22,504 nt of DNA, taken from contig CAAEVV010000038.1 in the NCBI GenBank assembly GCA_900759565.1, positions 1 through 22,504 on the forward strand. Direction: 5' to 3'. The DNA is from an uncultured Collinsella sp. GTDB taxonomy: Bacteria; Actinomycetota; Coriobacteriia; Coriobacteriales; Coriobacteriaceae. Numbering within the stretch: position 1 is the stretch's first letter; every line of letters starts with the position of its first letter. The translations under genes and the position numbers were made by a program. The notes below the pieces were generated by a model. It had not been told where the DNA came from and did not search any database. It worked only from the letters and a program-made list of their open reading frames with translations. Positions 15,104 to 22,470 of this stretch are shown here, in pieces.

Positions 15104-15131
15104 CTGGGGAGCATATTTGTGTAGTAGCCTC

Positions 15132-16580
15132 TTATGCCTCGACGGATTCAACGGCCTCAGAATCGCCGCTCTTGGACTTCAACGGCATCTTCTCCTGTCC
15201 TTCAAATCCAAAAATCATCGCCAACGCAAACGTCACGGCACCGCCAGCAAGACACCCGATGGTGCCAGGGATGATATCCTGAGCAAACATGAGCACGTTC
15301 ATCCATGGGAAACCAACGCCAGTGAAGATATAGACGTTGGCATGAAGAAGGCTTACCAGCAGACCACCGACAGCACCACCAATCATGTTCCAGGCAAGAG
15401 CCTTCTTGTCGCGAAACAGGATGCCGTAGATGATGGGCTCACTCACGCGACCGAAGGCATAGGTGATGAACAAGTTCCAGCCCGTGGCTCGACTCTCCTT
15501 GCCCTTAGCGCGCAGGCCATAGGCGAGCGCGATGGCAAGCGTGGTGTAGGCTACAACCGCGGTGACGGGGTATAAGATGGCGTCGTAACCGTTCTGGAGC
15601 GCGGCGGGCAATATGGCGGTATAGATCGGCACGTGCATGCCGGTGGCGATGATCAGATTCCAGAATGCGCCGATAACCGTGGTCGCAGCGGGACCGGCAA
15701 CAGAGGCGAGCCAAATGATGAAATCGGCCACAAGGCCCATGACAAATTGGACGGCAGGGCCGCAGAGGCACAGCGCGACCGGCAACATCACGAGCACCGT
15801 ACCCACGGGTACGATCAGAATGCGCAACATATCAGGCGAGATCTTCTTAAAGAAGCGCTCAACATAGGACTGGGCCCAGGTGATCAAGATGACCGGAAGA
15901 ACAGCCTGGGTGTAGTTGACGAGCTGCATGGGGATGCCGAAGACGCTGAAAGGCTTTCCGTCCTCAACAATAGCGAGCATGTCGGGATAAATCATCACAA
16001 CAGCGATGAGCAGTGCCAGCACAGGACTCGTTTTGAACTTCTTAGCCGAGCTATAGGCGGCAAACACCGGGAAGTAGTAATACGCCGCATCGCCCACCAG
16101 GGAAAGGATCCGATACAGGTCGCTCGTTTCGGACATAAAACCGGCGCCTTCGGGCCCAAACAGAATAACGAGCATCTTGAAGATACCGGCGACACAAAAG
16201 ATCGGAAGGATCGGGGTGATAGCGCCGCTCACGGCATCGAGCAGCTGATTGAAGAGGTGCTTGGGCGCCAAGCGCTCCTTCCAGCTAAGCTGAGGGCCAT
16301 CGAGTTCCTCGGCAATCGATACCGTGACCTCGAATCCGCCCTGCTTACAAACCTCGTCGTAGACCTTGTCGACCGTGGGCCCGACCACCAGCTGCACCTG
16401 CCCTCCGGCGTGCACGACGCTGATGATAGACGAGATGTCCTCAAGCTTCTCATCATTCGAGAGGCTTTCATCCTTGAGGTTGAAGCGCAGGCGCGTCATG
16501 CAATGCGTAACCGAAGCCACGTTTTCCGCCCCGCCCACAGTGGAGAGAATCTGCTCTGCCACCTTTTTGTAATTTGCCAT
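15132..16580 (-). CDS. bglF: PTS beta-glucoside transporter, EIIBC (no IIA domain)
   Basis: 482 residues from the ATG at 16580, which has AAGGAG 6 nt upstream; the ATG just before it is too close to that site. The EIIB domain (about 1-90) has the phosphorylated Cys C27 in SVTHCMTRLRF. EIIC (about 105-460) has some ten hydrophobic segments and the conserved GRVSEPIIYGILFRDKK loop. Family members of the BglF type usually run to about 620 residues with a C-terminal IIA; here the protein ends after EKMPLKSKSGDSEAVESVEA, so IIA must come in trans. It imports and phosphorylates a beta-glucoside and in this family also controls the antiterminator by phosphorylation. It is preceded by bglG and followed by a phospho-beta-glucosidase gene. 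The RAT-like element at 16627-16659 precedes it. Confidence 0.92.
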   Translation of the reverse strand: MANYKKVAEQILSTVGGAENVASVTHCMTRLRFNLKDESLSNDEKLEDISSIISVVHAGGQVQLVVGPTVDKVYDEVCKQGGFEVTVSIAEELDGPQLSWKERLAPKHLFNQLLDAVSGAITPILPIFCVAGIFKMLVILFGPEGAGFMSETSDLYRILSLVGDAAYYYFPVFAAYSSAKKFKTSPVLALLIAVVMIYPDMLAIVEDGKPFSVFGIPMQLVNYTQAVLPVILITWAQSYVERFFKKISPDMLRILIVPVGTVLVMLPVALCLCGPAVQFVMGLVADFIIWLASVAGPAATTVIGAFWNLIIATGMHVPIYTAILPAALQNGYDAILYPVTAVVAYTTLAIALAYGLRAKGKESRATGWNLFITYAFGRVSEPIIYGILFRDKKALAWNMIGGAVGGLLVSLLHANVYIFTGVGFPWMNVLMFAQDIIPGTIGCLAGGAVTFALAMIFGFEGQEKMPLKSKSGDSEAVESVEA

Positions 16581-16626
16581 CATTGGCTCCTTTGCACAAT
16601 CTTGGCTTACTGTTCGAATCGGCAAA

Positions 16627-16659
16627 GGTCATGCCCCGAATGGCTACGGGTTACAATCC
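16627..16659 (-). promoter_or_regulatory. RAT-like antiterminator element over the bglG stop codon (RAT-C)
   Basis: On the minus strand GGATTGTAAC, then CCG, an 8-nt loop, CGG and GGCATGACC. The 5' and 3' halves match those of the two leader elements and an apical CCG/CGG stem closes the loop. The UAA stop of bglG lies inside the 5' half. This is where the E. coli bgl operon has its second antiterminated terminator. Here the following stem (TCGGGGCA with TGCCGA) is weak and has no U-tract, so a terminator function is unproven. Confidence 0.6.
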
Positions 16660-17490
16660 TTTTTTGGAGATGATCCGGTTGAGATGGATCATCAGATAGA
16701 GTTCCTCCTCCTCGGAGAGCGTGGCGTCCCACGTTTCACGACAATAGGAACCGATATGCTTCACGCACTCTGCCAACTGCGGAAACTCCTCACGAAAGTT
16801 CTTGTACATCTGCATGTTGGCGCTGTTCAGCGACTCGCCGGCTTGAATGCGCTTGAACAGGTACCGCAGATGCGTGGCATAGCGAGTGAAATCGTAGGAA
16901 TCGCGGTCAACGATGATGCGAAAATCACTCTCGACGATCTCAGTGACATCTTCTAGCATATCGTCAAACTGCTTGGTGGGTTTGCTCGCGGTCTCGATGG
17001 CCTGAACAACCCGCGCATTGACGAGATTCATCGCAATACTGGCAATCTCATCCTTGGGAAGCCGCTCTCCGAGCTCCTTCTCGAGTCGCATGACGATAAA
17101 CTGGGCAGCCTTGTATTCCTTCGGATACGTCTCCCGCACTTCATAGGCAAGAGGCATCGCGATGCGGACCCCCTTTTGGGCTCGCGCAACGGCAAACGAC
17201 AGGTGATCAGCCATGAACAGCGTCGCATTGGTCGAGAGGTCGTAGGGCAGTTCGTTGGCAACGATGTCCATAACTTTCGCCGCAAACATCACGATATCCG
17301 AGGGAAGATCCCTCATGACATCTTGTCCTTTAGGATCAATGTCGTAAAACGTATGCTCGATTTTAGAAAGAGGGAGCTCTCGAGGAAAATCTCCGCCGAA
17401 ACCGACGCCCCTGCCCATGGCGATGACATCTCGCCCCTGTCCGTCACGGCAAAGAACCGCGTTGTTGTTAAGCTTTTTAATTGCAAGCAT
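16651..17490 (-). CDS. bglG: BglG/LicT-family transcriptional antiterminator
   Basis: 279 residues from the ATG at 17490, which has a strong GAAAGGAGG site; an upstream in-frame start would put the terminator hairpin inside the coding region. The N-terminal CAT RNA-binding domain (1-56) begins MLAIKKLNNNAVLCRDGQG and contains VIAMGRGVGF. PRD1 (about 65-170) and PRD2 (about 171-279) follow. By comparison with LicT, H96, H207 and H269 correspond to phosphorylated histidines, but the second PRD1 His is replaced by N155 (SIAMNLVNAR instead of the usual ALH-V/I-VNA). In the family, PTS-dependent phosphorylation of PRD1 inhibits and that of PRD2 activates RAT binding. It sits first in the operon behind RAT-A, RAT-B and a terminator, so it controls its own transcript. 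Confidence 0.94.
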   Translation of the reverse strand: MLAIKKLNNNAVLCRDGQGRDVIAMGRGVGFGGDFPRELPLSKIEHTFYDIDPKGQDVMRDLPSDIVMFAAKVMDIVANELPYDLSTNATLFMADHLSFAVARAQKGVRIAMPLAYEVRETYPKEYKAAQFIVMRLEKELGERLPKDEIASIAMNLVNARVVQAIETASKPTKQFDDMLEDVTEIVESDFRIIVDRDSYDFTRYATHLRYLFKRIQAGESLNSANMQMYKNFREEFPQLAECVKHIGSYCRETWDATLSEEEELYLMIHLNRIISKKGL

Positions 17491-17519
17491 GGTGAACCTC
17501 CTTTCAAGAACACTCACAG

Positions 17520-17565
17520 AAAAAGGCATGATAGCCAATAGCAGTGCTATTGCGGTCATGCCTTA
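17520..17565 (-). terminator. Leader terminator (attenuator) of the bgl operon
   Basis: On the minus strand AAGGCATGA (17565-17557) pairs perfectly with TCATGCCTT (17532-17524), with an inner 7-bp stem CAATAGC/GCTATTG around a 3-nt loop, followed by a run of T to 17520. It lies 30 nt before the bglG start codon. Its 5' arm is shared with the 3' half of RAT-B, so binding of BglG to the RAT would prevent it, as in known bgl/lic/sac systems. Confidence 0.9.
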
Positions 17566-17577
17566 CGTAACAATCCG
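17555..17577 (-). promoter_or_regulatory. Short RAT element overlapping the leader terminator (RAT-B)
   Basis: On the minus strand GGATTGTTAC, GTAA, GGCATGACC. The halves match the ribonucleic antiterminator pattern, but the element is only 23 nt instead of about 29: the apical stem is missing and the top reads C-GTAA-G, a GNRA-type tetraloop. Its 3' half is the 5' arm of the terminator at 17520-17565. Confidence 0.75.
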
Positions 17578-17592
17578 TGTTGTATTGCTCTT

Positions 17593-17622
17593 GGGCATGC
17601 CTCCACACAGGAGTAACAATCC
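17593..17622 (-). promoter_or_regulatory. Full-length RAT element at the transcript start (RAT-A)
   Basis: On the minus strand GGATTGTTAC, TCC, TGTGT, GGA, GGCATGCCC: a normal-size ribonucleic antiterminator with an apical TCC/GGA stem. The 3' half differs from the usual GGCAAAACC in the same direction as the two other copies. It begins 14 nt after the TATAAT box, so it would lie at the very 5' end of the mRNA, and it does not overlap a terminator. Confidence 0.7.
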
Positions 17623-17636
17623 AAGATGCAGAATGC

Positions 17637-17642
17637 ATTATA
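17637..17642 (-). promoter_or_regulatory. -10 box of the bgl operon promoter
   Basis: A perfect TATAAT on the minus strand, 14 nt upstream of RAT-A and about 147 nt upstream of the bglG start codon. The region 17 nt further upstream is GC-rich with no recognisable -35 box, so an activator may be needed or the -35 has diverged. A GCTGGCG/CGCCAGC hairpin (17671-17677 / 17695-17701) just upstream may end the nucleoside hydrolase transcript, though it has no U-tract. Confidence 0.5.
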
Positions 17643-17739
17643 GCGCTCTCCCCGCCCCGGGGACCATCGGGCTGGCGAACGGTAGATGTCGGCCCGCCAG
17701 CGGCCACATCGAGCAGATGGGCGTGCTTCGATCCCGAGC

Positions 17740-18714
17740 CTAGCCTAGGATGCGGGCCATGCGCGCCTTGAACTCGGACAGGAAGCGCGGGACATCCACG
17801 GTCAGCGCCACAAGCGCACTCTTGTCCGGATCGGACAGGCGGTGTTCGTCGCAGATAGTGCGGCCGCGATACTCGCCGAGCAGGTCGACGCGCAAGTTGC
17901 AACCAAGTGCGCCCACGAGCGTGGGATCAATCGCCACGGCAACGGCAAGCGGATCGTGCAGCGCGCAGCCGCCCAGGTAAGGGGCGTTCATCTCGTACGA
18001 GCCAATGTAGTGCTCGACCATACTCGCAAACGCGCAACCGGCCATGGTGCCCGAGCCCGTCCAACCGGCAATGTCGCGGCGCGTCAGCACCACGCGATGC
18101 GTCACGTCAAGACCAACCATGGTGAGTTTGCGGCCCGAGCGCAGCACGGCGTCAGCGGCCTCGGGGTCGCTCGCCATGTTGGCCTCGGCACCGGCGCTCA
18201 CGTTGCCGGGCACGGTCAGGGCACCGCCCATCACGACCACGCGGCCGATGGACATCATCGCCGCCGCGTCGCGCTCAAGGGCGAGCGCCAGGTTGGAGAG
18301 CGGACCGGTCGCCACATAGACCAAGTCGGGGCCATAGGTGCGCGCGGCATCGATCAGGTAATCGACCGCGGCGTTACCATCGGCCGACGTCGCGCCCACC
18401 GGCTCGTACGGCGAGGCGGGCACGCTTGCGCCGCCAATGCCGTTCTTGCCGTGGATGAGCGTCGTGGACGCCGGCGGCGTATAGGGTTCGGTCGCCTTGA
18501 TGGGACGATCGGCGCCCAGGTACACCGGTACCTCGGGACGACCCAACAGATCGAGCACCGCCAGGCAGTTATGTGCCGACTGGTCGACGCGCACGTTACC
18601 AAAACATGTGGTAATGCCCACGAGTTCCACCTCGGGGCTCGCGATGGCATAGGCAAGCGCCATCGCATCGTCCACACCCATATCCAGATCAAGGATCAGC
18701 TTCTTGATTGCCAT
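17740..18714 (-). CDS. Inosine-uridine-preferring nucleoside hydrolase
   Basis: 324 residues, normal for the family. The enzyme hydrolyses ribonucleosides to ribose and a base using a bound calcium. The N-terminal Asp cluster DLDMGVDDAMALAYAI (D9, D11, D15, D16) is the calcium and ribose site. TGPLSNLALALE, MGGALTVPGNVSAGAEANMASDPEAA and the C-terminal LHDPLAVA His-Asp motif complete the family pattern. There is no signal peptide, so it acts on nucleosides inside the cell. The ATG at 18714 has GGAG about 7 nt upstream. It begins 22 nt after the ribokinase stop, so the pair makes a logical route from nucleoside to ribose to ribose 5-phosphate. No nucleoside transporter is adjacent. Base preference cannot be told. 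Confidence 0.94.
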   Translation of the reverse strand: MAIKKLILDLDMGVDDAMALAYAIASPEVELVGITTCFGNVRVDQSAHNCLAVLDLLGRPEVPVYLGADRPIKATEPYTPPASTTLIHGKNGIGGASVPASPYEPVGATSADGNAAVDYLIDAARTYGPDLVYVATGPLSNLALALERDAAAMMSIGRVVVMGGALTVPGNVSAGAEANMASDPEAADAVLRSGRKLTMVGLDVTHRVVLTRRDIAGWTGSGTMAGCAFASMVEHYIGSYEMNAPYLGGCALHDPLAVAVAIDPTLVGALGCNLRVDLLGEYRGRTICDEHRLSDPDKSALVALTVDVPRFLSEFKARMARILG

Positions 18715-18736
18715 TGCTCTACTCCGCTTCTCCGTC

Positions 18737-19714
18737 TTATACCAAATCGTCTAAATCAAACACGCGATCAACTTCGGCGCGCGTGGGAATCGACTGCTGT
18801 GCGCCCAGGCGCGACACCGTCACCGCCGAGGCGCGTGCACCCGCCGCCATGCACTCAAAGAGCGGCAGGCCCTCCAGGCGAGCCGCGGCAAGCGCACCGA
18901 TAAATGTATCGCCCGCGGCCGTCGTATCGACCAACGTGCTCGAGAGCGCCGGCATGCGCAGCGGCTCGCCGTCATCGCCGAGCGTAACCGACCCGGCGCC
19001 GCCCAACGTGATGACCGCAGCTCCGGCACCCTTGGCGAGCAGGGCATTGAGCGCCGCGACGCAGCTCGCATCATCCGCGGGCAAGATGCCCGTCAGCACC
19101 TGGCACTCAGTCTCGTTGGGACAGACCAGGTCGACCGCAGGCCAGGCCTCCGCAGGCAACTCGCAGGCAGGAGCTGGATTAAAGACCGTATAGAACCCCA
19201 GCTCGTGAGCGCAAACGAGCGCCTTGGCCGTCGCTGCAAGGTCACATTCGCCCTGGGCGATAAAGACGCTTCCGACAGCCGGGGCAATATCGCTGGCGTC
19301 TCCGTCGGGCTCATCGGCTACCAGACGCCTCAGCGCGCGGACAACATCCTCGCCCGCGAGCGCATGGTTGGCGCCCGGCGACAGCACGATGCGGTTGTCG
19401 CCCTCGCAGCGAATGATGGTCGCCGTTCCCGTCTCCACGTCATCGCGACGCGCTACAAAGACACAGTCCACGCCGGCGTCTTGGAGCCCCGCCACGAGCG
19501 ACGTGCCAAATGCGTCGCAGCCGACCGCGCCGATCATATGCGTGTGCGCGCCCATGCGCGCAGCAGCTACGGCCTGGTTGGCGCCTTTGCCGCCGGCGTT
19601 GGTGATAAACCCGCTGCCGCCAACGGTCTCGCCCGCACGCGGCATGCGCTCGCACGCCACCGAAAGGTCCATGTTCATGCTGCCGAACACCGCAACGATG
19701 CCGCAATCTGCCAT
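18737..19714 (-). CDS. rbsK: Ribokinase (PfkB family)
   Basis: 325 residues, slightly longer than the usual 305-310. It phosphorylates D-ribose at O5 with ATP. PfkB hallmarks are plain: N-terminal VFGSMNMDLSV, the GGKGANQAVAAARMG motif (41-55), NPAPA (179-183), PNETECQVLTG, and the anion-hole motif DTTAAGDTFIGAL with catalytic D269. The pattern GGKGANQA plus DTTAAGDTF favours ribokinase over fructokinase or adenosine kinase. The ATG has GAGGAGG 5 nt upstream. It is first in a two-gene operon with the nucleoside hydrolase, diverging from the acyltransferase gene. The 186-bp divergent gap holds no promoter I can name with confidence; a TTATAG near 19780 is the best -10 candidate for this strand. 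Confidence 0.95.
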   Translation of the reverse strand: MADCGIVAVFGSMNMDLSVACERMPRAGETVGGSGFITNAGGKGANQAVAAARMGAHTHMIGAVGCDAFGTSLVAGLQDAGVDCVFVARRDDVETGTATIIRCEGDNRIVLSPGANHALAGEDVVRALRRLVADEPDGDASDIAPAVGSVFIAQGECDLAATAKALVCAHELGFYTVFNPAPACELPAEAWPAVDLVCPNETECQVLTGILPADDASCVAALNALLAKGAGAAVITLGGAGSVTLGDDGEPLRMPALSSTLVDTTAAGDTFIGALAAARLEGLPLFECMAAGARASAVTVSRLGAQQSIPTRAEVDRVFDLDDLV

Positions 19715-19900
19715 GGAAACCTCCTCGTCCGCGGGCTCCGCACCCGCTGTCGGCCGTCAATCGTGCGCTCTCGCACCTCTATAACTTTAGTTCACTTTGA
19801 TGTGGACGCGCGCTTGAGCTTACGCCGGCAGCAAGCATTCACAGGAGCAGGCGGTTACAATGAAGACGTGCTGATTATTCTCGTCATTGGATGATGTTTT

Positions 19901-22117
19901 ATGGAACAATTCCCGCGATCGAGCTCGCGTAGCTCACGCCACGCGAGCGTTCAACAAGCGCCGCACGAACGTTCGCGCGCCGACCGCCGCACTGGCGAGT
20001 CGCGCCACGCCGCAGGCTCTCATCGCGCGCCCGCCAACAAGGGTGCCCACACCAATAGCGCCGCAAAAGAACAGGCGCCCACGCGCCCCAAATCTCGCTA
20101 TATCCCCGCCCTCGACGGCCTGCGCACGCTTGCCGTCGTCGCGGTGGTGCTCTATCACCTCAACCTCACGTGGGCTCAGGGCGGCCTGCTCGGCGTCACG
20201 ATCTTCTTTGTGCTTTCGGGCTATCTGATCACGCGCTTGCTCATCAACGAGGTGTCAAAGACTGGCCACATCGACCTCAAGAGCTTCTGGATCCGCCGTA
20301 TCCGCCGCCTATTCCCCGCCGTGGTGACCGTCGTGGTGGTGACTTGCGCGTTGTGCACCATTTTCAACCATGTGATGCTCACCAAGATGTGCCCCGATAT
20401 CCTGCCGTCGCTGCTGTTCTTTAACAACTGGTGGCAGATTGCCCAAAACGTCTCGTACTTCAATGCTCTGGGCGACCCCTCGCCGCTCACGCACTTTTGG
20501 TCGCTTGCCATCGAGGAACAGTTCTACCTGATTTGGCCGCCACTGCTGTTTGCCATGGTATCCATGCATGTGAGCAAGCCCAACACGCGCCGCGTGGTTC
20601 TGGGCCTTGCCGCGGCATCTGCCCTCGCCATGATGGTACTTTACAACCCCGCCGCCGACCCCAGCCGCGTGTACTACGGCACCGACACCCGCGTGTTCTC
20701 GCTGCTGTTGGGTGCCTGGATGGCCTTTATCCCCGATCGCGACCTGGCGCCGGTGCGTCTCGCTCATCGTTTGGGACTCAATCGCCTGTCTAGTGCCGCC
20801 AAGCACGGCAAGAACGCCGAGGGCAAGCCCGGCAAGAAGGTCGATGAATCAGCCGATACCGCCCCGGCACAGCCGAGCGCCCTCGTGCGCTTTTGGTCCT
20901 CGCCCGCATCCATCGATGTCTTGGGCGTCGTGGGTCTGGTTGGCCTTGCCGCCATGGTCGCGCTCACCAACGGCTACACCGCGTTCCAGTATCGCGGCGG
21001 CACGCTGTTATGCTCCATCCTCACGCTCATGGTCATCGCGGCCTGCGTGCAGCCCCAGGGAATGGTTGCCCGCGCGCTGTCCGCCGAGCCGCTCGTGTGG
21101 GTCGGCAAGCGCTCGTACAGCATCTACCTGTGGCACTATCCACTGCTGCTGCTTATGAACCCGGTCGCCAACATCAGCGATACGCCCTGGTGGCAGTACA
21201 TCTTGCAGGTACTTGTGGTGGTCGCCGTAGCCGAATGCTCCTATCGCTTTATCGAGACGCCGTTTAGGAAGGGCGCCTTTGGACGCACCGTTTCCGAGCT
21301 CCGCGAAGGCACCACCACGCCCGCAAGCTGGGTGCGCGCGCACGTCCCTGCCTGCGCAGCCTGCGCTGTCGTGTTGGTCGTTGCACTGGGCGGCCTGATC
21401 TTTGTGCCCGAGACGTCTGCGCTGAGCGGCGAGGGTGCCGAAGTTCTGAACAAGGAAGCCAAGAACGCCGCACCCACCGACCAGCAGGCGGCCGACGACA
21501 CCGACAAGGACAACGACGGCTTCCCCGACGGCTCCTACGACCTGTTGATGATCGGTGACTCCGTGTCGCTGCGCGCCGTTGATTCCTTTGACGGCGTGTT
21601 CCCGCACAGCCATATCGATGCCGAAAAGGGCCGCCAGTTCGATGCGGGCCGTGCGACATTTGAGGGCTATCTTCAACAGAACCTTGCCGGCAAGATCGTG
21701 GTCTTTGCGCTGGGCACCAACGGCTTGGTAACCGACGACCAAATCGACGCCATCATGGCCGATGCAGGAGATAAGCGTATTGTGGTGTTTGTGAACACGC
21801 GCAGCCCGCAGCCGTGGGTTGGCTCTACCAACCAGGCCATCGCCAACGCCGCTACGCGCTACAAGAACGTACGCGTTATCGACTGGTACGGATACAGTGC
21901 CAACCGCAACGACCTGTTCGATGGCGATGGCACGCATCTATCGACCACTGGCGTGACTGAGTACCTCAACTTGATCCACGATGCCGTCAAGAAGGACCTG
22001 CCCGTACACCCCGAGGATCACGTCAACGATCCGCAGCCGGCAGCCGTCAAGTCTGCCACCGACGCACTCGTCAATGCGCTTGCCTTCAAGCCGCACAAGC
22101 TGGGCACCGACAAGTAA
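19901..22117 (+). CDS. OatA-like membrane O-acyltransferase with C-terminal SGNH domain
   Basis: 738 residues and the only complete plus-strand gene. Residues 1-66 are a basic Ser/Arg/Ala-rich cytoplasmic tail. The acyltransferase-3 domain (about 67-460) has roughly ten membrane segments, RYIPALDGLRTLAVVAVVLYH with H86, and the SLAIEEQFYLIWP signature. Another membrane segment (about 485-505) leads to an extracellular linker and an SGNH esterase-fold domain: S554 in MIGDSVS, G605/N607 in LGTNG, D676 and H679 in DGDGTHL. In OatA and related proteins the membrane half passes an acetyl group outward and the SGNH half places it on peptidoglycan or another surface glycan. A DKDNDGFPD loop (535-543) in the linker resembles a calcium site. 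The start has only a weak GGA upstream; TACAAT at 19856-19861 is a possible -10. The acceptor is unknown. Confidence 0.9.
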   Translation: MEQFPRSSSRSSRHASVQQAPHERSRADRRTGESRHAAGSHRAPANKGAHTNSAAKEQAPTRPKSRYIPALDGLRTLAVVAVVLYHLNLTWAQGGLLGVTIFFVLSGYLITRLLINEVSKTGHIDLKSFWIRRIRRLFPAVVTVVVVTCALCTIFNHVMLTKMCPDILPSLLFFNNWWQIAQNVSYFNALGDPSPLTHFWSLAIEEQFYLIWPPLLFAMVSMHVSKPNTRRVVLGLAAASALAMMVLYNPAADPSRVYYGTDTRVFSLLLGAWMAFIPDRDLAPVRLAHRLGLNRLSSAAKHGKNAEGKPGKKVDESADTAPAQPSALVRFWSSPASIDVLGVVGLVGLAAMVALTNGYTAFQYRGGTLLCSILTLMVIAACVQPQGMVARALSAEPLVWVGKRSYSIYLWHYPLLLLMNPVANISDTPWWQYILQVLVVVAVAECSYRFIETPFRKGAFGRTVSELREGTTTPASWVRAHVPACAACAVVLVVALGGLIFVPETSALSGEGAEVLNKEAKNAAPTDQQAADDTDKDNDGFPDGSYDLLMIGDSVSLRAVDSFDGVFPHSHIDAEKGRQFDAGRATFEGYLQQNLAGKIVVFALGTNGLVTDDQIDAIMADAGDKRIVVFVNTRSPQPWVGSTNQAIANAATRYKNVRVIDWYGYSANRNDLFDGDGTHLSTTGVTEYLNLIHDAVKKDLPVHPEDHVNDPQPAAVKSATDALVNALAFKPHKLGTDK

Positions 22118-22141
22118 CCTGCAGCGCAAACTTCCCACATT

Positions 22142-22177
22142 CGGAGGGGGTGTCTGCCACGGCAGACACCCCCTCCG
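22142..22177 (+). terminator. 17-bp perfect palindrome after the acyltransferase gene
   Basis: CGGAGGGGGTGTCTGCC (22142-22158) and its exact reverse complement (22161-22177) are separated by 2 nt; in practice the innermost pair opens to form the loop. It starts 25 nt after the stop codon, the right place for a terminator, but no U-tract follows on the plus strand, so it may be another member of the local palindrome set. Confidence 0.5.
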
Positions 22178-22470
22178 GCAGTTAGGGACACTCCTGGCGC
22201 AGCCAATGAAGACCTCTACGGATGAATTCCAGGCCGCCCCGTCGCTCCAGACATCGTTTCCGCGCCTCGTGCCTGCCCCAAACAATCAAAACAAGCCCTT
22301 TTCGCCGCACCCTCAAAGGTCTGTGGGCAAAAAAGGGCAAATATGAGTACTGTTACCATTTTAGCAACAGGCAAAACCACCCAAAATGACGTCCGAGCGA
22401 CCCCTACAACGGTGGCGCGCGCAGACGTGGTGTAAGAGTGTCCTGAGGTCCGTCGCTGCAAGCCCCGATG

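Noticed and set aside
22216..22461. An 81-codon minus-strand open frame.
   Set aside because: No ribosome binding site or family resemblance, it spans the inverted repeat 22295-22338, and its composition is irregular.
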